DNA from: a virus
Direction: 5' to 3' (one strand)
Virus record (IMG/VR): IMGVR_UViG_3300012924_000007
Coordinates: 18,574-82,573 of that record
DNA: 64,000 bases
The translations under genes and the position numbers were made by a program. The notes below the pieces were generated by a model that was not told the origin of the DNA, ran no database searches, and was given only the letters and a program-made list of their open reading frames with translations. Shown here piece by piece: positions 31,934 through 41,876 of the stretch (the stretch's first letter is position 1; the number at the start of each line of letters is the position of its first letter).

Positions 31934-32687
31934 CTCTGGATTTTTTGTACTCTTCTATTTCCTTGTAATATTTGTCAACATTCATTCTGGAGATTACTCC
32001 ATCACCATGATCTTGTGAAAATCTATGATAATTTGCAAAATTATTCCAAGTTTCACCAGCACCAGAAGTTTTGTAAACGGGGACTTCTTCTTCTCCCCAG
32101 CAGTACACATAATCGGGTTCTGAAAAATCATCAGATAAAAAATCTTGAGCAGCTATTAAACCATTACACCAACCGTGATGGTGGCTAACATTTACTCCTG
32201 AAATAAATTTCGATTCTTTAATGTATTTTGCACTCACAAACCAAGATCCCTCTAAGATATTTTGTACTGGCTCCATCTTTCCCATACTCCTAAAAATGCA
32301 AGTGCGGGGTTTAAATGCCTTTTTACCGGCTTCTACTGCTCTCTTGTACCCCTGTATACCTTCATATATAAAATATTTTGCATTTATGTCGTCGTCATCG
32401 AAGAAGTTCACTACATCAGCATCTTCAGGGATATGTTTTATCGCATCGTTATGAATATCTCCTAAATTTGTATATGGTTCTCCAGTTTCACTAAAAATAT
32501 TATTATTTATCAGAGTTACTAAAGATGTATCTATAGAGTCATCCAGCTTTTGAGGTACTGATGAGTTTTGATATATAATTAGGTGCTTGTTTGGGTAGTC
32601 TTGATCTAAGAAAAATGATACAGATCTTTCTAAACAAAAATGTCTACCTGCCGAAAGACAAAGGCACACTATTTTCAAATCTGACAT
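31926..32687 (-). CDS. Glycosyltransferase family 2-like protein (253 aa)
   Basis: The N-terminus KIVCLCLSAGR and QDYPNKHLIIYQNSS match GT2 openings; VVNFFDDDDINAKYF near residue 95 is the DxD region. The C-terminal part (SHHHGWCNGLIAAQDF) may bind acceptor. First gene after promoter P32.7. It could act on virion glycans or on host surface sugars. Confidence 0.75.
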   Translation of the reverse strand: MSDLKIVCLCLSAGRHFCLERSVSFFLDQDYPNKHLIIYQNSSVPQKLDDSIDTSLVTLINNNIFSETGEPYTNLGDIHNDAIKHIPEDADVVNFFDDDDINAKYFIYEGIQGYKRAVEAGKKAFKPRTCIFRSMGKMEPVQNILEGSWFVSAKYIKESKFISGVNVSHHHGWCNGLIAAQDFLSDDFSEPDYVYCWGEEEVPVYKTSGAGETWNNFANYHRFSQDHGDGVISRMNVDKYYKEIEEYKKSRGV

Positions 32688-32704
32688 AGGTTGGTTTTAT
32701 TATA

Positions 32705-32735
32705 CAAAACTAATGAAAATAATTAGTTTATGAAA
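32705..32735 (-). promoter_or_regulatory. Promoter P32.7 with perfect palindrome (- strand)
   Basis: On the - strand TAGTTTTG (32712-32705) matches TAnnTTTG; the -33 position reads TTT, so that part is weak. AAACTAAT (+ strand 32707-32714) and ATTAGTTT (32722-32729) form a perfect 8-bp inverted repeat with a 7-base spacer. The leader to the ATG at 32687 would be about 12 bases. Confidence 0.65.
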
Positions 32736-32780
32736 GCATTAGGGGAGTTATTATCTTACGGAGTTCTCATTATATAGCTA

Positions 32781-35700
32781 CTATCTACCTCCTGAACTGG
32801 ACTGTATTTTTATACCTAATTCAGTGGCTAAATCGGAGTTAAATAAAGCCATGTAATAGATAGCTTGGTTAACACCAGGGATATTTTTAAACAGGTATTT
32901 TGCAACTTTCTTATCACCAGCATCTTCATCACCGTTTAACCATAAAAATGTATTCATAGTGGAATTCCATATTACATTTTTTATGTCTGTTAATACAGCT
33001 ATGGATGGGAATATTTTACCACCAATTACATCTTGCCAAGATAGGGGATTATAGAAAAACCCTACTTCATCCTGTAGTTTATCCAGCATTCTCAACCCAT
33101 GTCTAAAATATCCTTTAGTTTGAGGATCTTCTTCATCCTTATCTGGAGCATACACTCGCATGGATATTAGAATACCAGCCATACTCAGCCATACTAACAT
33201 ATCTTTAACAGCAGCATCGAACCCCTTTAAGTACATATCCACAAATTCAGCCTCTGTCATTTTAGTCTCGAATGCTGTCAGATTTTCACCTGTAGATGGA
33301 TCAGTAATCAATTGTCCAGTAACATCAGTTACAAATGCACCTTGTTTCCTGAATGCTTCTACTTTCTGCTGATATATGCGTTTAGCAGTATCAATGAGGT
33401 TATCCTGACCTTGAGAAGCTGTTCCACTAGTATAGTAGGAGAGAAGGGTACTAATGGATTTTAGACCATGATCACGAATAACAGTCCCCATTATCCTCAT
33501 TCTACCATAATCATAAGCATCTTTACCTGAAACATACCTCAAACCTCCAAAACGGGTTGTAACCAATGGAGGAATCCAAGACTTAAACATCATGAGGGAT
33601 TGTCCTACTATAGTCCTATTAATTTGTGAAATATTCTCTGGGGTAGAATTACCAATTGCTTCCCTAGTAAATTGCTGTATTTTATCCCTGAAATCTTTAA
33701 CTGTTTCTGAATTCCTTTCTACACCTTCAAATGAAATATCTTCCCCATCAACCTTTACCAGTTGAATAAGAGATTTAGTACGTTTCCTTTCTGCTATCTT
33801 TGTATTGATATCTTTTTGCAGGGCTTTTCGTTCCTGAGAAGGGACAGATGTATCAAGTACTCTATCGTAGATGTTCTGCTCTTTCACATACTGCTGAATC
33901 CCCACAATTTTACCATCTACTATAGTATGGTTTTCTGCAAAAAATACCATATTGGTATATTGTACTATTTTATCGGCAGTTTTAAGGAATACCATCAATG
34001 AGCCAGAAGTGAGGTATTTTTGAGCTTTATTTATACTCATTTCTCTGGCTTTCTCTCCGGAGATATTATCCACCAATGGCATGAAATACTGTATATTAGC
34101 AGCATACCTCTTCCCTTCATTCCCACCAAATTTACCAGCAGCAAGACGAAATTGAGCTGCTAAATAATTATTTTTTGAGCCGTATGTACCTGCATTAAGA
34201 GCCGCATTTGCAGTACCCCCAAACCAAGCAGAGATACCGGACAGAGGATTTACCCCCATGGCTTTCAACCTGAACCAACGATTCATAGCATCTACAAATT
34301 TCACTACTGAAACCTGTGTCTTCTGTTGATCTGGCATAGGGAGTATTTCAGCCCCCAATACTTTATTAATTGCTTTTGCTATCTTTCCAACTCCAACGGT
34401 CAACCCCATATCTGGCTGATCTGTAGAAAACCTTTTACCATAAATAGTAGCATCAATAAATTCCTTCAGATATTTAGCATTGTTTTGATTGCCAGCTGCA
34501 ATAGCCTCTTCAATAGTTTCTGCCTTAATATTGCCGAACTTATCTGTTTCCAAGTGGTTTTTATTGGACTCTACTAAATGGAGTAGTTTAACCTGGTTCT
34601 CTACCTGAGAAAGATATTTATACTTAATCAGTTCATGATTCCACAGAGTCAATACTCTGAAAATATCATAAGATTTTTCATCAGCGCTTATTTGTGAAGT
34701 GTAATATGCAAATATCTTATCTTTAGGCTGGTGAGTGATGGGGTCAATGTACCCATAAACATCATCTTCTGGATTAAGTTTGAAATTGAAGATATTTTCT
34801 ATCTGGTTCCTAATAGCTGAAGTACCGTCTTCAGTTAAACCAAATGTTAAATTTTCCAAAAATGACTTCCTTACATTAGCAAAGAATGTAGCATGGTAAG
34901 TTTTAAACAAACCAGTTTCATATGCTTCATCATTTTTTGACTTCATGTAGTCGTATAAAGCAAGGATTGGTTCATTCCCTTTCTGTATAAGTTGACTATA
35001 TTGATCACTGTACCAAAGATCTCCTTTAGGGAATCTAAGAAATCTATTGTTTTGATCATTTAAAGCAGTCTCTGGGTGATTCTTAAAGTCATACTCTTTG
35101 GCGAACTTCTCAAGAGGAGTACTTATTAATTCCTCTTTTTCATCACCTTCATAGTCTGCATACTGTTGTTCCAGATATTCTTTAAATGAAGTATAAGATT
35201 TTTCATACTCTTCATTGTACTTAGAAATATCTACATTTTCTTCAACCCATGCCTTATTCCCTGTAGTTAAAGCCTCATTCAAATTTTGATAGAATTCTTT
35301 CTTATACTTGGGAGTAAGTAATCCAGTCTTTTTACCATCTTGTTTCTCAAACAGTAAATCCTGAGCTTTGTCTGTTAAATTTGACTTGTTTAAGTTATCC
35401 TGTAGCTTCTTCAATTTTTTAATCTCTCCCTCAAATTCAAACTCCCTATCCTGCCTAGCTCTGTTTACTATCTTATTTAAGGTTTGGGTAGACGCTGTAC
35501 GAGCATCAGATAAGCTCATGAAGTTCTTCGCTAACCAACGTACATTCTTCTCTTCAAATAATACTCCCTGTACTCCATACCTATTAGCAATAGAGTTAAC
35601 CTGTAGTTTGGAGATATCCACCAAATCTTCTTGGATATTTCTTGCTTTAGCGGAGAGGTTACGTAATTTCTTGTATTCTACAGTATCTGCTGAATATACA

Positions 35701-38700
35701 TCTTTGAATGCTACTCCAAGAGTAGTATACACAGTAAGATCAGTATAAGAATCTACTAATTGTTTGGATACTTCCTCAGTGTTTATTTCTGCTATTGAAT
35801 CAGTATTTCCAGATTGGTATATTGAATTATAACGATCTATTGTTTTTCTGATATTATCTACCTGATTTGAAACAGTTTTTATTAAAGGATTTACGTTACC
35901 CTGTACTTGCAGTACCCTAATGGCAGAAGTAATACTGTTTATCTGTTTCTGTACTTCATATTTTGTACTACTTTCTGTATTATTTTTCTCTAATTCTGAA
36001 AGTATTTCATTTAGTTTATCTATCAAAGTTTTTACTCCTTTTGTAACAGGAGGTTCGACTTCAGAAGGTACTGGAAGTAAGTAACGTTTATTAATTCTTT
36101 CCACGGTAGTATCTCCGATCTCCATATCCTGGAGGGTAAGATCGTTATCTGTACCTCTAGTATATTTAGGGACAATAGGAATTGCTCTACTTAGACCTTG
36201 TTTCTTTAAACCATACTTATCTGAGAGAGTCTTTGATAACCTGGATAACTCTAAATTATATGCCCTTTTGTCATAGTAAGGGACATCAAATCTTTTTTCA
36301 GTATCTACATTCAGAAATTTAAAGTTCAAATCATCATGTGTTCCATCAGGTTTGATTGCTACAAAATCAAGTGTCCCAGCTTCATCATTTTGTTCATCAT
36401 ATACAGTTTGATTAAATAGGAACTGAGTACCTTCAGGATATGATTCAATAGTCTCCTTTAAATACTCCTCTATGGTATCATAGTATTCACTATTGGTAGG
36501 ATCAAGCTGAGAGATGTTTGTTTTATCCAAAGGGGTTATTTCTCCTCCTTCATTTCTCCTAACCCAACCTGTATTACTGTCAATATACCTATCTAAAATA
36601 TCGTAAATATCCTGATGTGCTGCATTGTCATCTGCTAACCTTTTCTTAGAATCCTTTAACTGAGTATCTGAAATTTCCTTATTTGCATGTTTCTCTTTAT
36701 AATAATCATCTACTCTTTGCTGTAAAGTTTTACTTACCGGAGAGCTATCTTTTTTAATGTAGCTAACTTTACCATTCTCTTTAATTACCTTAGTGATACT
36801 ATCAGCTACGGATTTTAATTTATCAAACAGTTTTGTAGACTCCTGGGAAGATGGGATTTTGTAATATAACCCACCATCCTCTATAGTACTACCAGAAAAA
36901 TCCTCTGTACCTTTTAATATTTTAGTAGCTACATTTTCAAAAGGATTGAAGTTTGCAATACTAAAGATAGACTTTATAAATTCCAAAGCTCGTTTCCACC
37001 AAGATTGTGCTTCCGCAATCAATTCTGGCTTTTCAGTACTTTCATTTTTGTAGATTACATATTCAGTAAGGATCTTTGCAACTGCTTCTTTTTGTAGATT
37101 ACTGGGGTTATCGTAAGCAGCTTGATACTCTGGAGATTTTACAACATCATCATAAAGTTTATACTTCTTTGCTTCAGATTTTAATTGATTATAAAGTTCT
37201 GGATTATTGGTAGCAATTAAATCTACTGCAATATGCATCGCTTCTTCAGTCAAAGCTACATTTTCCTTTCCATCAACTACTTGTATCAGATTGTTCACTG
37301 TATCAGCAACTCCTACAGCAGACAGTGAAGTTCCATTTATTTTAATGGACTCCACATGCTCAATTGTTGTACCAACTCTTTTTAAGAATTCTTTAACTTT
37401 GTTTAAAGTATCTTCAGATGAAGTTAATTCTGTATCATATCCTTCAATTTCATACCATAGATTATTTTCTCTAAGAATTTTCTCCTGATCCTTCAATTTC
37501 ATCCCTACAATCTGAGTCTCTGTGTAACCTAATGGTTTCATCCGGTTCATAGTATCTATAAAAGATACATACATAACAGGCTTTTCTTCAGGTTCGTTTA
37601 TTACCTGTACATCTTCTTCAGCAGGTAATTCTTCAGGAATTGATTCATCTAGAGGAGGTGTAACTGGTTCTTCTGATACTTCAGGTTGATCAGTGGTATC
37701 TACAGGTTCAGCTGGAGTGTTGGGAGTAGCTTGTGTACTTATATCTCCAACTATAGTTACGTACTTACTAATAAGAGGTGCTTCCTGGATACCATCTACC
37801 ATTTGAGGAACAATCGTATTAGTAGTTAGGATAGCATTTCTGGTAGTACCATTTACCTTACTCTTTCCCTGGAGATCATAAATAGGGGAGAGGAGGTAAT
37901 GCTGATATGATTTCCATTTTACTGTTTCATATGTATCTCCATTTACAGAAGTAATTTCTGTAAATATACCATCATTATTAACCTGATATGGATTTACATT
38001 TTGCTGTTTTCCGTTAAAGAAATCAATAATATCTTGTTTATTAGCTTCTATATTTTCCTGTACTGGTTGAACTACTAAAGATGTACCTAAATGCAGTTTG
38101 CCAGCCTTATCAAACCATACTTGCTGAGGACGTGGGGCTTTACCTCTTGGGAAGTCAAAATAGATAATCCTTGAAAGATATTTACGCAAAGTAGGATCTA
38201 CTGAAACTGCTCCGGTTGAAGCAAAACTATCCTGGATCTGTTTGGACATTATCCTCAACAGTTCGTACACTTTAGTAGCTTCTTGCTCAGTAAATTTATG
38301 GGAATTTAATTTATAGAAACTCTCTCCAAGTTTTAAATAGGTATCCGAGAGAGGAAATCTGGAAGATAATAGTTTTTTATCAGACAAATCAGACTGTGCA
38401 ATAATCTGAGAATCAACAACGGAATTATTTAAAGGTCTTACACTACCACTTTCATCTCTAATGATATTAGGTATACCAGCACTAACAGTAAAAGAATAAG
38501 GTTGTGCATCCTTTAAAGACAAAAGGTACTTCCTATCCTCTCTAGCTTTCTTTTGAATCTCTTTAATTTGAGCATCAGAAATCTTATTTGGATTGGAAAA
38601 GTTGACTTTGCCTGTATAATCTTTATTCTCACCACCAGTATAAGAAAAATCAGTTGTGGCAAGATAAGTATACACATAAGAGGTGGGATCATTTTCTTCT

Positions 38701-41700
38701 CCTATTTTATTTAATAAATTTCCTTCTTTATCTACTAGACGTAATCCATCAGAGGTTTCATAAGCATAAACAAGGGCTATGGCTGCACGATCTATATTTT
38801 TGTTATTATTTATTTCCTTGCCGTTTACCTCATAGGTTTCTGGTATAAGATGTTTAAGACCTATAGTGTCTTGGTTATTAATTGTTACAGGTATAATACG
38901 CAACTTATCTCTATCTAGTGGGAATGAAGATAGATTTATACGATTAAGAAATTCCTGTTCTCTTTTATGATACTGATTATTTTCTTCTTTTAAAGGAGCG
39001 TAGTAAGAAGCAGGACGAGAAGACTTAAAGTTAATTTCAATAGGCTTACGTGGCTCCTTTGTTACATCTTCAGGTACAGGGAGATCTTCAGGTTTATCAG
39101 TTTCTGACTCTCCACTTATTTCATCCTGTGTTTTGGAAAGTTCGTCAGCTAATTTATCCAATCTCTCCTGTTCTAAACGTTCCTCTTCTAAGAATTGATC
39201 TAACGTTTTACGAAGCTCAACTTGGAGATCGTTTAATAAATTAAGATTATTGGGGAGATCATTTACAGCTTGTACTTTTTCTTCCAAAGTAGAAGTAGGA
39301 TCAGTTAATGTAGGGTTTTGTTGAGGTTGTTTAATGAAGAAATCTTCAATAGTTTTATTTAACCTATTATTTAATTCTGTTTGATTCCTGGTTAAAGGTT
39401 GATCTATGAAATCTTGAGATTGAACCTGTGATAAAGGTACGCTTCTTACACCATTACCTGTAGTGATAGATATTTCATCAAGATAATTTCTACCGAGGAT
39501 TTGTGTACGTGGAGATAATTCAAGTTGATTATTTACTATCTGTATGGGATTACTAGGAGTGTAAGAACGACCTATTTTCAACTCTCTATCCCCAATCTGA
39601 ATAGACTCAACGGGTTCTGAATCTTTCAATTCATTCTTATCCTGGTAGTTAACTGGGTTCTCTCTGATATCTTTGTATTCATCCAGAAATTGCTTTCTCC
39701 TAACTGACATCTCAATAATATCAGCTAAGTTTTGCCTTATTTCATCCTTCGCATCTTGCAGTATAGGGAGAGATTCAATATGAGAAACTGCTTGTTTTAT
39801 TAACTCATCCTTATCTTCCGTGTTATTTACTACAGCTTCTACAATTGGTTGTGTGAGTACACCAGCTGCTAAAACAGTTTGAGAGGCTTGGGGGATACGT
39901 CTGTTATAATCATCTACTTTACCAGATGCATAAATCATCTTATTAATGACATCATCTGTGTAGACCCTATCTCCTCCCTTATTTTTTAATCCAGCATACT
40001 TTATATTCAATGCTTCATACTGGGCCTTGATAGTATTACCAAACTGCTGTAATCTATCTAAATGAGACAATACTTGCGTTTGAGTAGCGTCTTGAGAAAT
40101 TAACCCTTGTGCTTGTAACTGCTTTAAACCCTCATCTGTAGAAGCTATTTGTTTAAATTGACCTATATCATTTAAGAATAATTCATATTTCCCATACTGA
40201 ATACGTGGAGTAAGATAGTTTATTAATTCGTCTGTCTCCAAGTCTTTTGACTGAAGTATATCTCCACCTTTTATAGCCTCTACTCTCTGTTGTTCTAAAT
40301 TATCATGCCTATTTACTGAATCATTTGCAGATTTAAGGAAAGATCCTAAATATGTAGAGTTGAAAGCCTGTACAGCTGATTCAGTATTTGCAGCGCGTTC
40401 TTTACGAGATTTGAAATTACCTCTTATCTCAGAGATAGCTCCAGACAATCCACCTATCAATATTTGTTCAATACCATCCTTAGTAGTGAGTGTCTGTTTT
40501 GTACCATATCCAAATAAGTCATTTAAAACATCAGCACTCCCTTCTTTATTCTTTTTATTCCAATAATTTTCAGTACCTACAGAAATGACATTTTGAGCAC
40601 CTTCTTCAAATGCTTCAGATGGAGAAAAGAAGTATTCTCCCAAAGATGAAATTCTACCAAATTTAGTAGTTGCTTTTGCACTTTTGTAAAATTGATCTTT
40701 TGCTGTCCTCCCTAAAGTATTTAAAGTTTCACCAGCCTCATTTTTCAATGAAATGTCTTCTATATTATTTATAGCGTTTACAAACTCCCTTTTCTCAAGG
40801 TTGTATGAAGAACCCATTATTTTAGGGAGCTGTACATAGTTTGTAAGGGAGAGGAGGGCTGTATTTAATAGGAATGTAGTATTTCCAACTTGATCAACTT
40901 GCTTGTTAATGGCATCTAAATCGATTCCTGTGGGGAGTTGACCATTTGTGTTGTAATAATTATCTATTAATTTCTGCCTGAACTGATTTGCATTTTGAAG
41001 TGCTTCCATACCAGCTTCTCCGGTAGTCATCAGACCAGCATACATTGCTCTCTGAGTAGTATTCAGAAGATTATAGTTAGCTGCAAACTTGTTACCTATA
41101 TTTGCAAATGCTCCTTCTAAAGCCCCTATTTTATTTGTATTCGCAACTGAGGCAATAGCATTTTCTGACGCAATTGAAGCATCAACTAACGCACCTGCGG
41201 CTGATAATTTTGATACACTTCCTAATAAAGTGAAAGCCTTCGCCCATCCAGCACCTGAAATATAAGCACCTGCTGCATACCCTAAATTCTTTATTACTTT
41301 ATCGAACAAAAAATTAGCAGAAAGGAAATTTGTAGGGGAATACCAATTGGCAGATTGTTCAGCATGAGTATAATAGTTAGGGAACTGGTTCTCCATTTGC
41401 TGATTCCACTTATCTAATCCTTGACTGAATTCATTATTGTAGAATGATGAGAATTTCCCATCTTCCAGCCATTTACCTACACCATATACTGCCCCTACAG
41501 TTCCCTGTAATGCTGTAGAAGTCGCTAAACCAAGACCTTTAGTAATAGCATTGCCAGCCTTGAAATACCAGGGCTGTGACTGAGCTGCTAATTCTTCATT
41601 GCTTAAGAAAGGAGAATAGGTAGGAAATCTACCATTTGTGGGGAGTTCTGAATATGAAACTCTGGGACCATTGGTAGGAGATAGTTTACTGGCTGATTTA

Positions 41701-41876
41701 TTAGCTTGGTTTATTAATTGAGCACCTAAACTTGATGACTGTTGTGGCCTCGTAGGATCATTCTCATTTGTAGGGATAGGTGTAAATGCAGTTGGTTGAC
41801 TTCCTATTTGAGGGAAATCACTTAAAGTATCTTCTGGTGTGCTACTCTGTTGTAATAATTGCTTATCTACCAGCAT
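32781..41876 (-). CDS. Giant virion/ejection protein (3031 aa), polyvalent type
   Basis: I know no single family name. The size and place (after muzzle, protease and transglycosylase genes) suit a protein packaged in the capsid and delivered with DNA. Near 1545 a zincin-like motif reads EEAMH, its first His replaced by Glu. Near 1834-1852 a nuclease-like core, GTLDFVAIKPDGTHDDLNFK, has Asn-Phe-Lys instead of Asp/Glu-x-Lys, then a YDKRAYNLELSRL helix; both sites look degenerate. Two Pro/Glu-rich linkers (about 940-985 and 1405-1460) mark domain borders. The C-terminal 550 residues include FKSWIPPLVTTRFGG near 2760 and hydrophobic stretches that could insert in membranes. No DxDxD polymerase motif is seen. 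It overlaps the previous gene by 14 bases. Confidence 0.7.
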   Translation of the reverse strand: MLVDKQLLQQSSTPEDTLSDFPQIGSQPTAFTPIPTNENDPTRPQQSSSLGAQLINQANKSASKLSPTNGPRVSYSELPTNGRFPTYSPFLSNEELAAQSQPWYFKAGNAITKGLGLATSTALQGTVGAVYGVGKWLEDGKFSSFYNNEFSQGLDKWNQQMENQFPNYYTHAEQSANWYSPTNFLSANFLFDKVIKNLGYAAGAYISGAGWAKAFTLLGSVSKLSAAGALVDASIASENAIASVANTNKIGALEGAFANIGNKFAANYNLLNTTQRAMYAGLMTTGEAGMEALQNANQFRQKLIDNYYNTNGQLPTGIDLDAINKQVDQVGNTTFLLNTALLSLTNYVQLPKIMGSSYNLEKREFVNAINNIEDISLKNEAGETLNTLGRTAKDQFYKSAKATTKFGRISSLGEYFFSPSEAFEEGAQNVISVGTENYWNKKNKEGSADVLNDLFGYGTKQTLTTKDGIEQILIGGLSGAISEIRGNFKSRKERAANTESAVQAFNSTYLGSFLKSANDSVNRHDNLEQQRVEAIKGGDILQSKDLETDELINYLTPRIQYGKYELFLNDIGQFKQIASTDEGLKQLQAQGLISQDATQTQVLSHLDRLQQFGNTIKAQYEALNIKYAGLKNKGGDRVYTDDVINKMIYASGKVDDYNRRIPQASQTVLAAGVLTQPIVEAVVNNTEDKDELIKQAVSHIESLPILQDAKDEIRQNLADIIEMSVRRKQFLDEYKDIRENPVNYQDKNELKDSEPVESIQIGDRELKIGRSYTPSNPIQIVNNQLELSPRTQILGRNYLDEISITTGNGVRSVPLSQVQSQDFIDQPLTRNQTELNNRLNKTIEDFFIKQPQQNPTLTDPTSTLEEKVQAVNDLPNNLNLLNDLQVELRKTLDQFLEEERLEQERLDKLADELSKTQDEISGESETDKPEDLPVPEDVTKEPRKPIEINFKSSRPASYYAPLKEENNQYHKREQEFLNRINLSSFPLDRDKLRIIPVTINNQDTIGLKHLIPETYEVNGKEINNNKNIDRAAIALVYAYETSDGLRLVDKEGNLLNKIGEENDPTSYVYTYLATTDFSYTGGENKDYTGKVNFSNPNKISDAQIKEIQKKAREDRKYLLSLKDAQPYSFTVSAGIPNIIRDESGSVRPLNNSVVDSQIIAQSDLSDKKLLSSRFPLSDTYLKLGESFYKLNSHKFTEQEATKVYELLRIMSKQIQDSFASTGAVSVDPTLRKYLSRIIYFDFPRGKAPRPQQVWFDKAGKLHLGTSLVVQPVQENIEANKQDIIDFFNGKQQNVNPYQVNNDGIFTEITSVNGDTYETVKWKSYQHYLLSPIYDLQGKSKVNGTTRNAILTTNTIVPQMVDGIQEAPLISKYVTIVGDISTQATPNTPAEPVDTTDQPEVSEEPVTPPLDESIPEELPAEEDVQVINEPEEKPVMYVSFIDTMNRMKPLGYTETQIVGMKLKDQEKILRENNLWYEIEGYDTELTSSEDTLNKVKEFLKRVGTTIEHVESIKINGTSLSAVGVADTVNNLIQVVDGKENVALTEEAMHIAVDLIATNNPELYNQLKSEAKKYKLYDDVVKSPEYQAAYDNPSNLQKEAVAKILTEYVIYKNESTEKPELIAEAQSWWKRALEFIKSIFSIANFNPFENVATKILKGTEDFSGSTIEDGGLYYKIPSSQESTKLFDKLKSVADSITKVIKENGKVSYIKKDSSPVSKTLQQRVDDYYKEKHANKEISDTQLKDSKKRLADDNAAHQDIYDILDRYIDSNTGWVRRNEGGEITPLDKTNISQLDPTNSEYYDTIEEYLKETIESYPEGTQFLFNQTVYDEQNDEAGTLDFVAIKPDGTHDDLNFKFLNVDTEKRFDVPYYDKRAYNLELSRLSKTLSDKYGLKKQGLSRAIPIVPKYTRGTDNDLTLQDMEIGDTTVERINKRYLLPVPSEVEPPVTKGVKTLIDKLNEILSELEKNNTESSTKYEVQKQINSITSAIRVLQVQGNVNPLIKTVSNQVDNIRKTIDRYNSIYQSGNTDSIAEINTEEVSKQLVDSYTDLTVYTTLGVAFKDVYSADTVEYKKLRNLSAKARNIQEDLVDISKLQVNSIANRYGVQGVLFEEKNVRWLAKNFMSLSDARTASTQTLNKIVNRARQDREFEFEGEIKKLKKLQDNLNKSNLTDKAQDLLFEKQDGKKTGLLTPKYKKEFYQNLNEALTTGNKAWVEENVDISKYNEEYEKSYTSFKEYLEQQYADYEGDEKEELISTPLEKFAKEYDFKNHPETALNDQNNRFLRFPKGDLWYSDQYSQLIQKGNEPILALYDYMKSKNDEAYETGLFKTYHATFFANVRKSFLENLTFGLTEDGTSAIRNQIENIFNFKLNPEDDVYGYIDPITHQPKDKIFAYYTSQISADEKSYDIFRVLTLWNHELIKYKYLSQVENQVKLLHLVESNKNHLETDKFGNIKAETIEEAIAAGNQNNAKYLKEFIDATIYGKRFSTDQPDMGLTVGVGKIAKAINKVLGAEILPMPDQQKTQVSVVKFVDAMNRWFRLKAMGVNPLSGISAWFGGTANAALNAGTYGSKNNYLAAQFRLAAGKFGGNEGKRYAANIQYFMPLVDNISGEKAREMSINKAQKYLTSGSLMVFLKTADKIVQYTNMVFFAENHTIVDGKIVGIQQYVKEQNIYDRVLDTSVPSQERKALQKDINTKIAERKRTKSLIQLVKVDGEDISFEGVERNSETVKDFRDKIQQFTREAIGNSTPENISQINRTIVGQSLMMFKSWIPPLVTTRFGGLRYVSGKDAYDYGRMRIMGTVIRDHGLKSISTLLSYYTSGTASQGQDNLIDTAKRIYQQKVEAFRKQGAFVTDVTGQLITDPSTGENLTAFETKMTEAEFVDMYLKGFDAAVKDMLVWLSMAGILISMRVYAPDKDEEDPQTKGYFRHGLRMLDKLQDEVGFFYNPLSWQDVIGGKIFPSIAVLTDIKNVIWNSTMNTFLWLNGDEDAGDKKVAKYLFKNIPGVNQAIYYMALFNSDLATELGIKIQSSSGGR

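Noticed and set aside
32781-41876. A virion RNA polymerase in the giant protein
   Set aside because: I found no DxDxD-type polymerase motif in it; the crAss-like polymerase, if present, would be outside the window.
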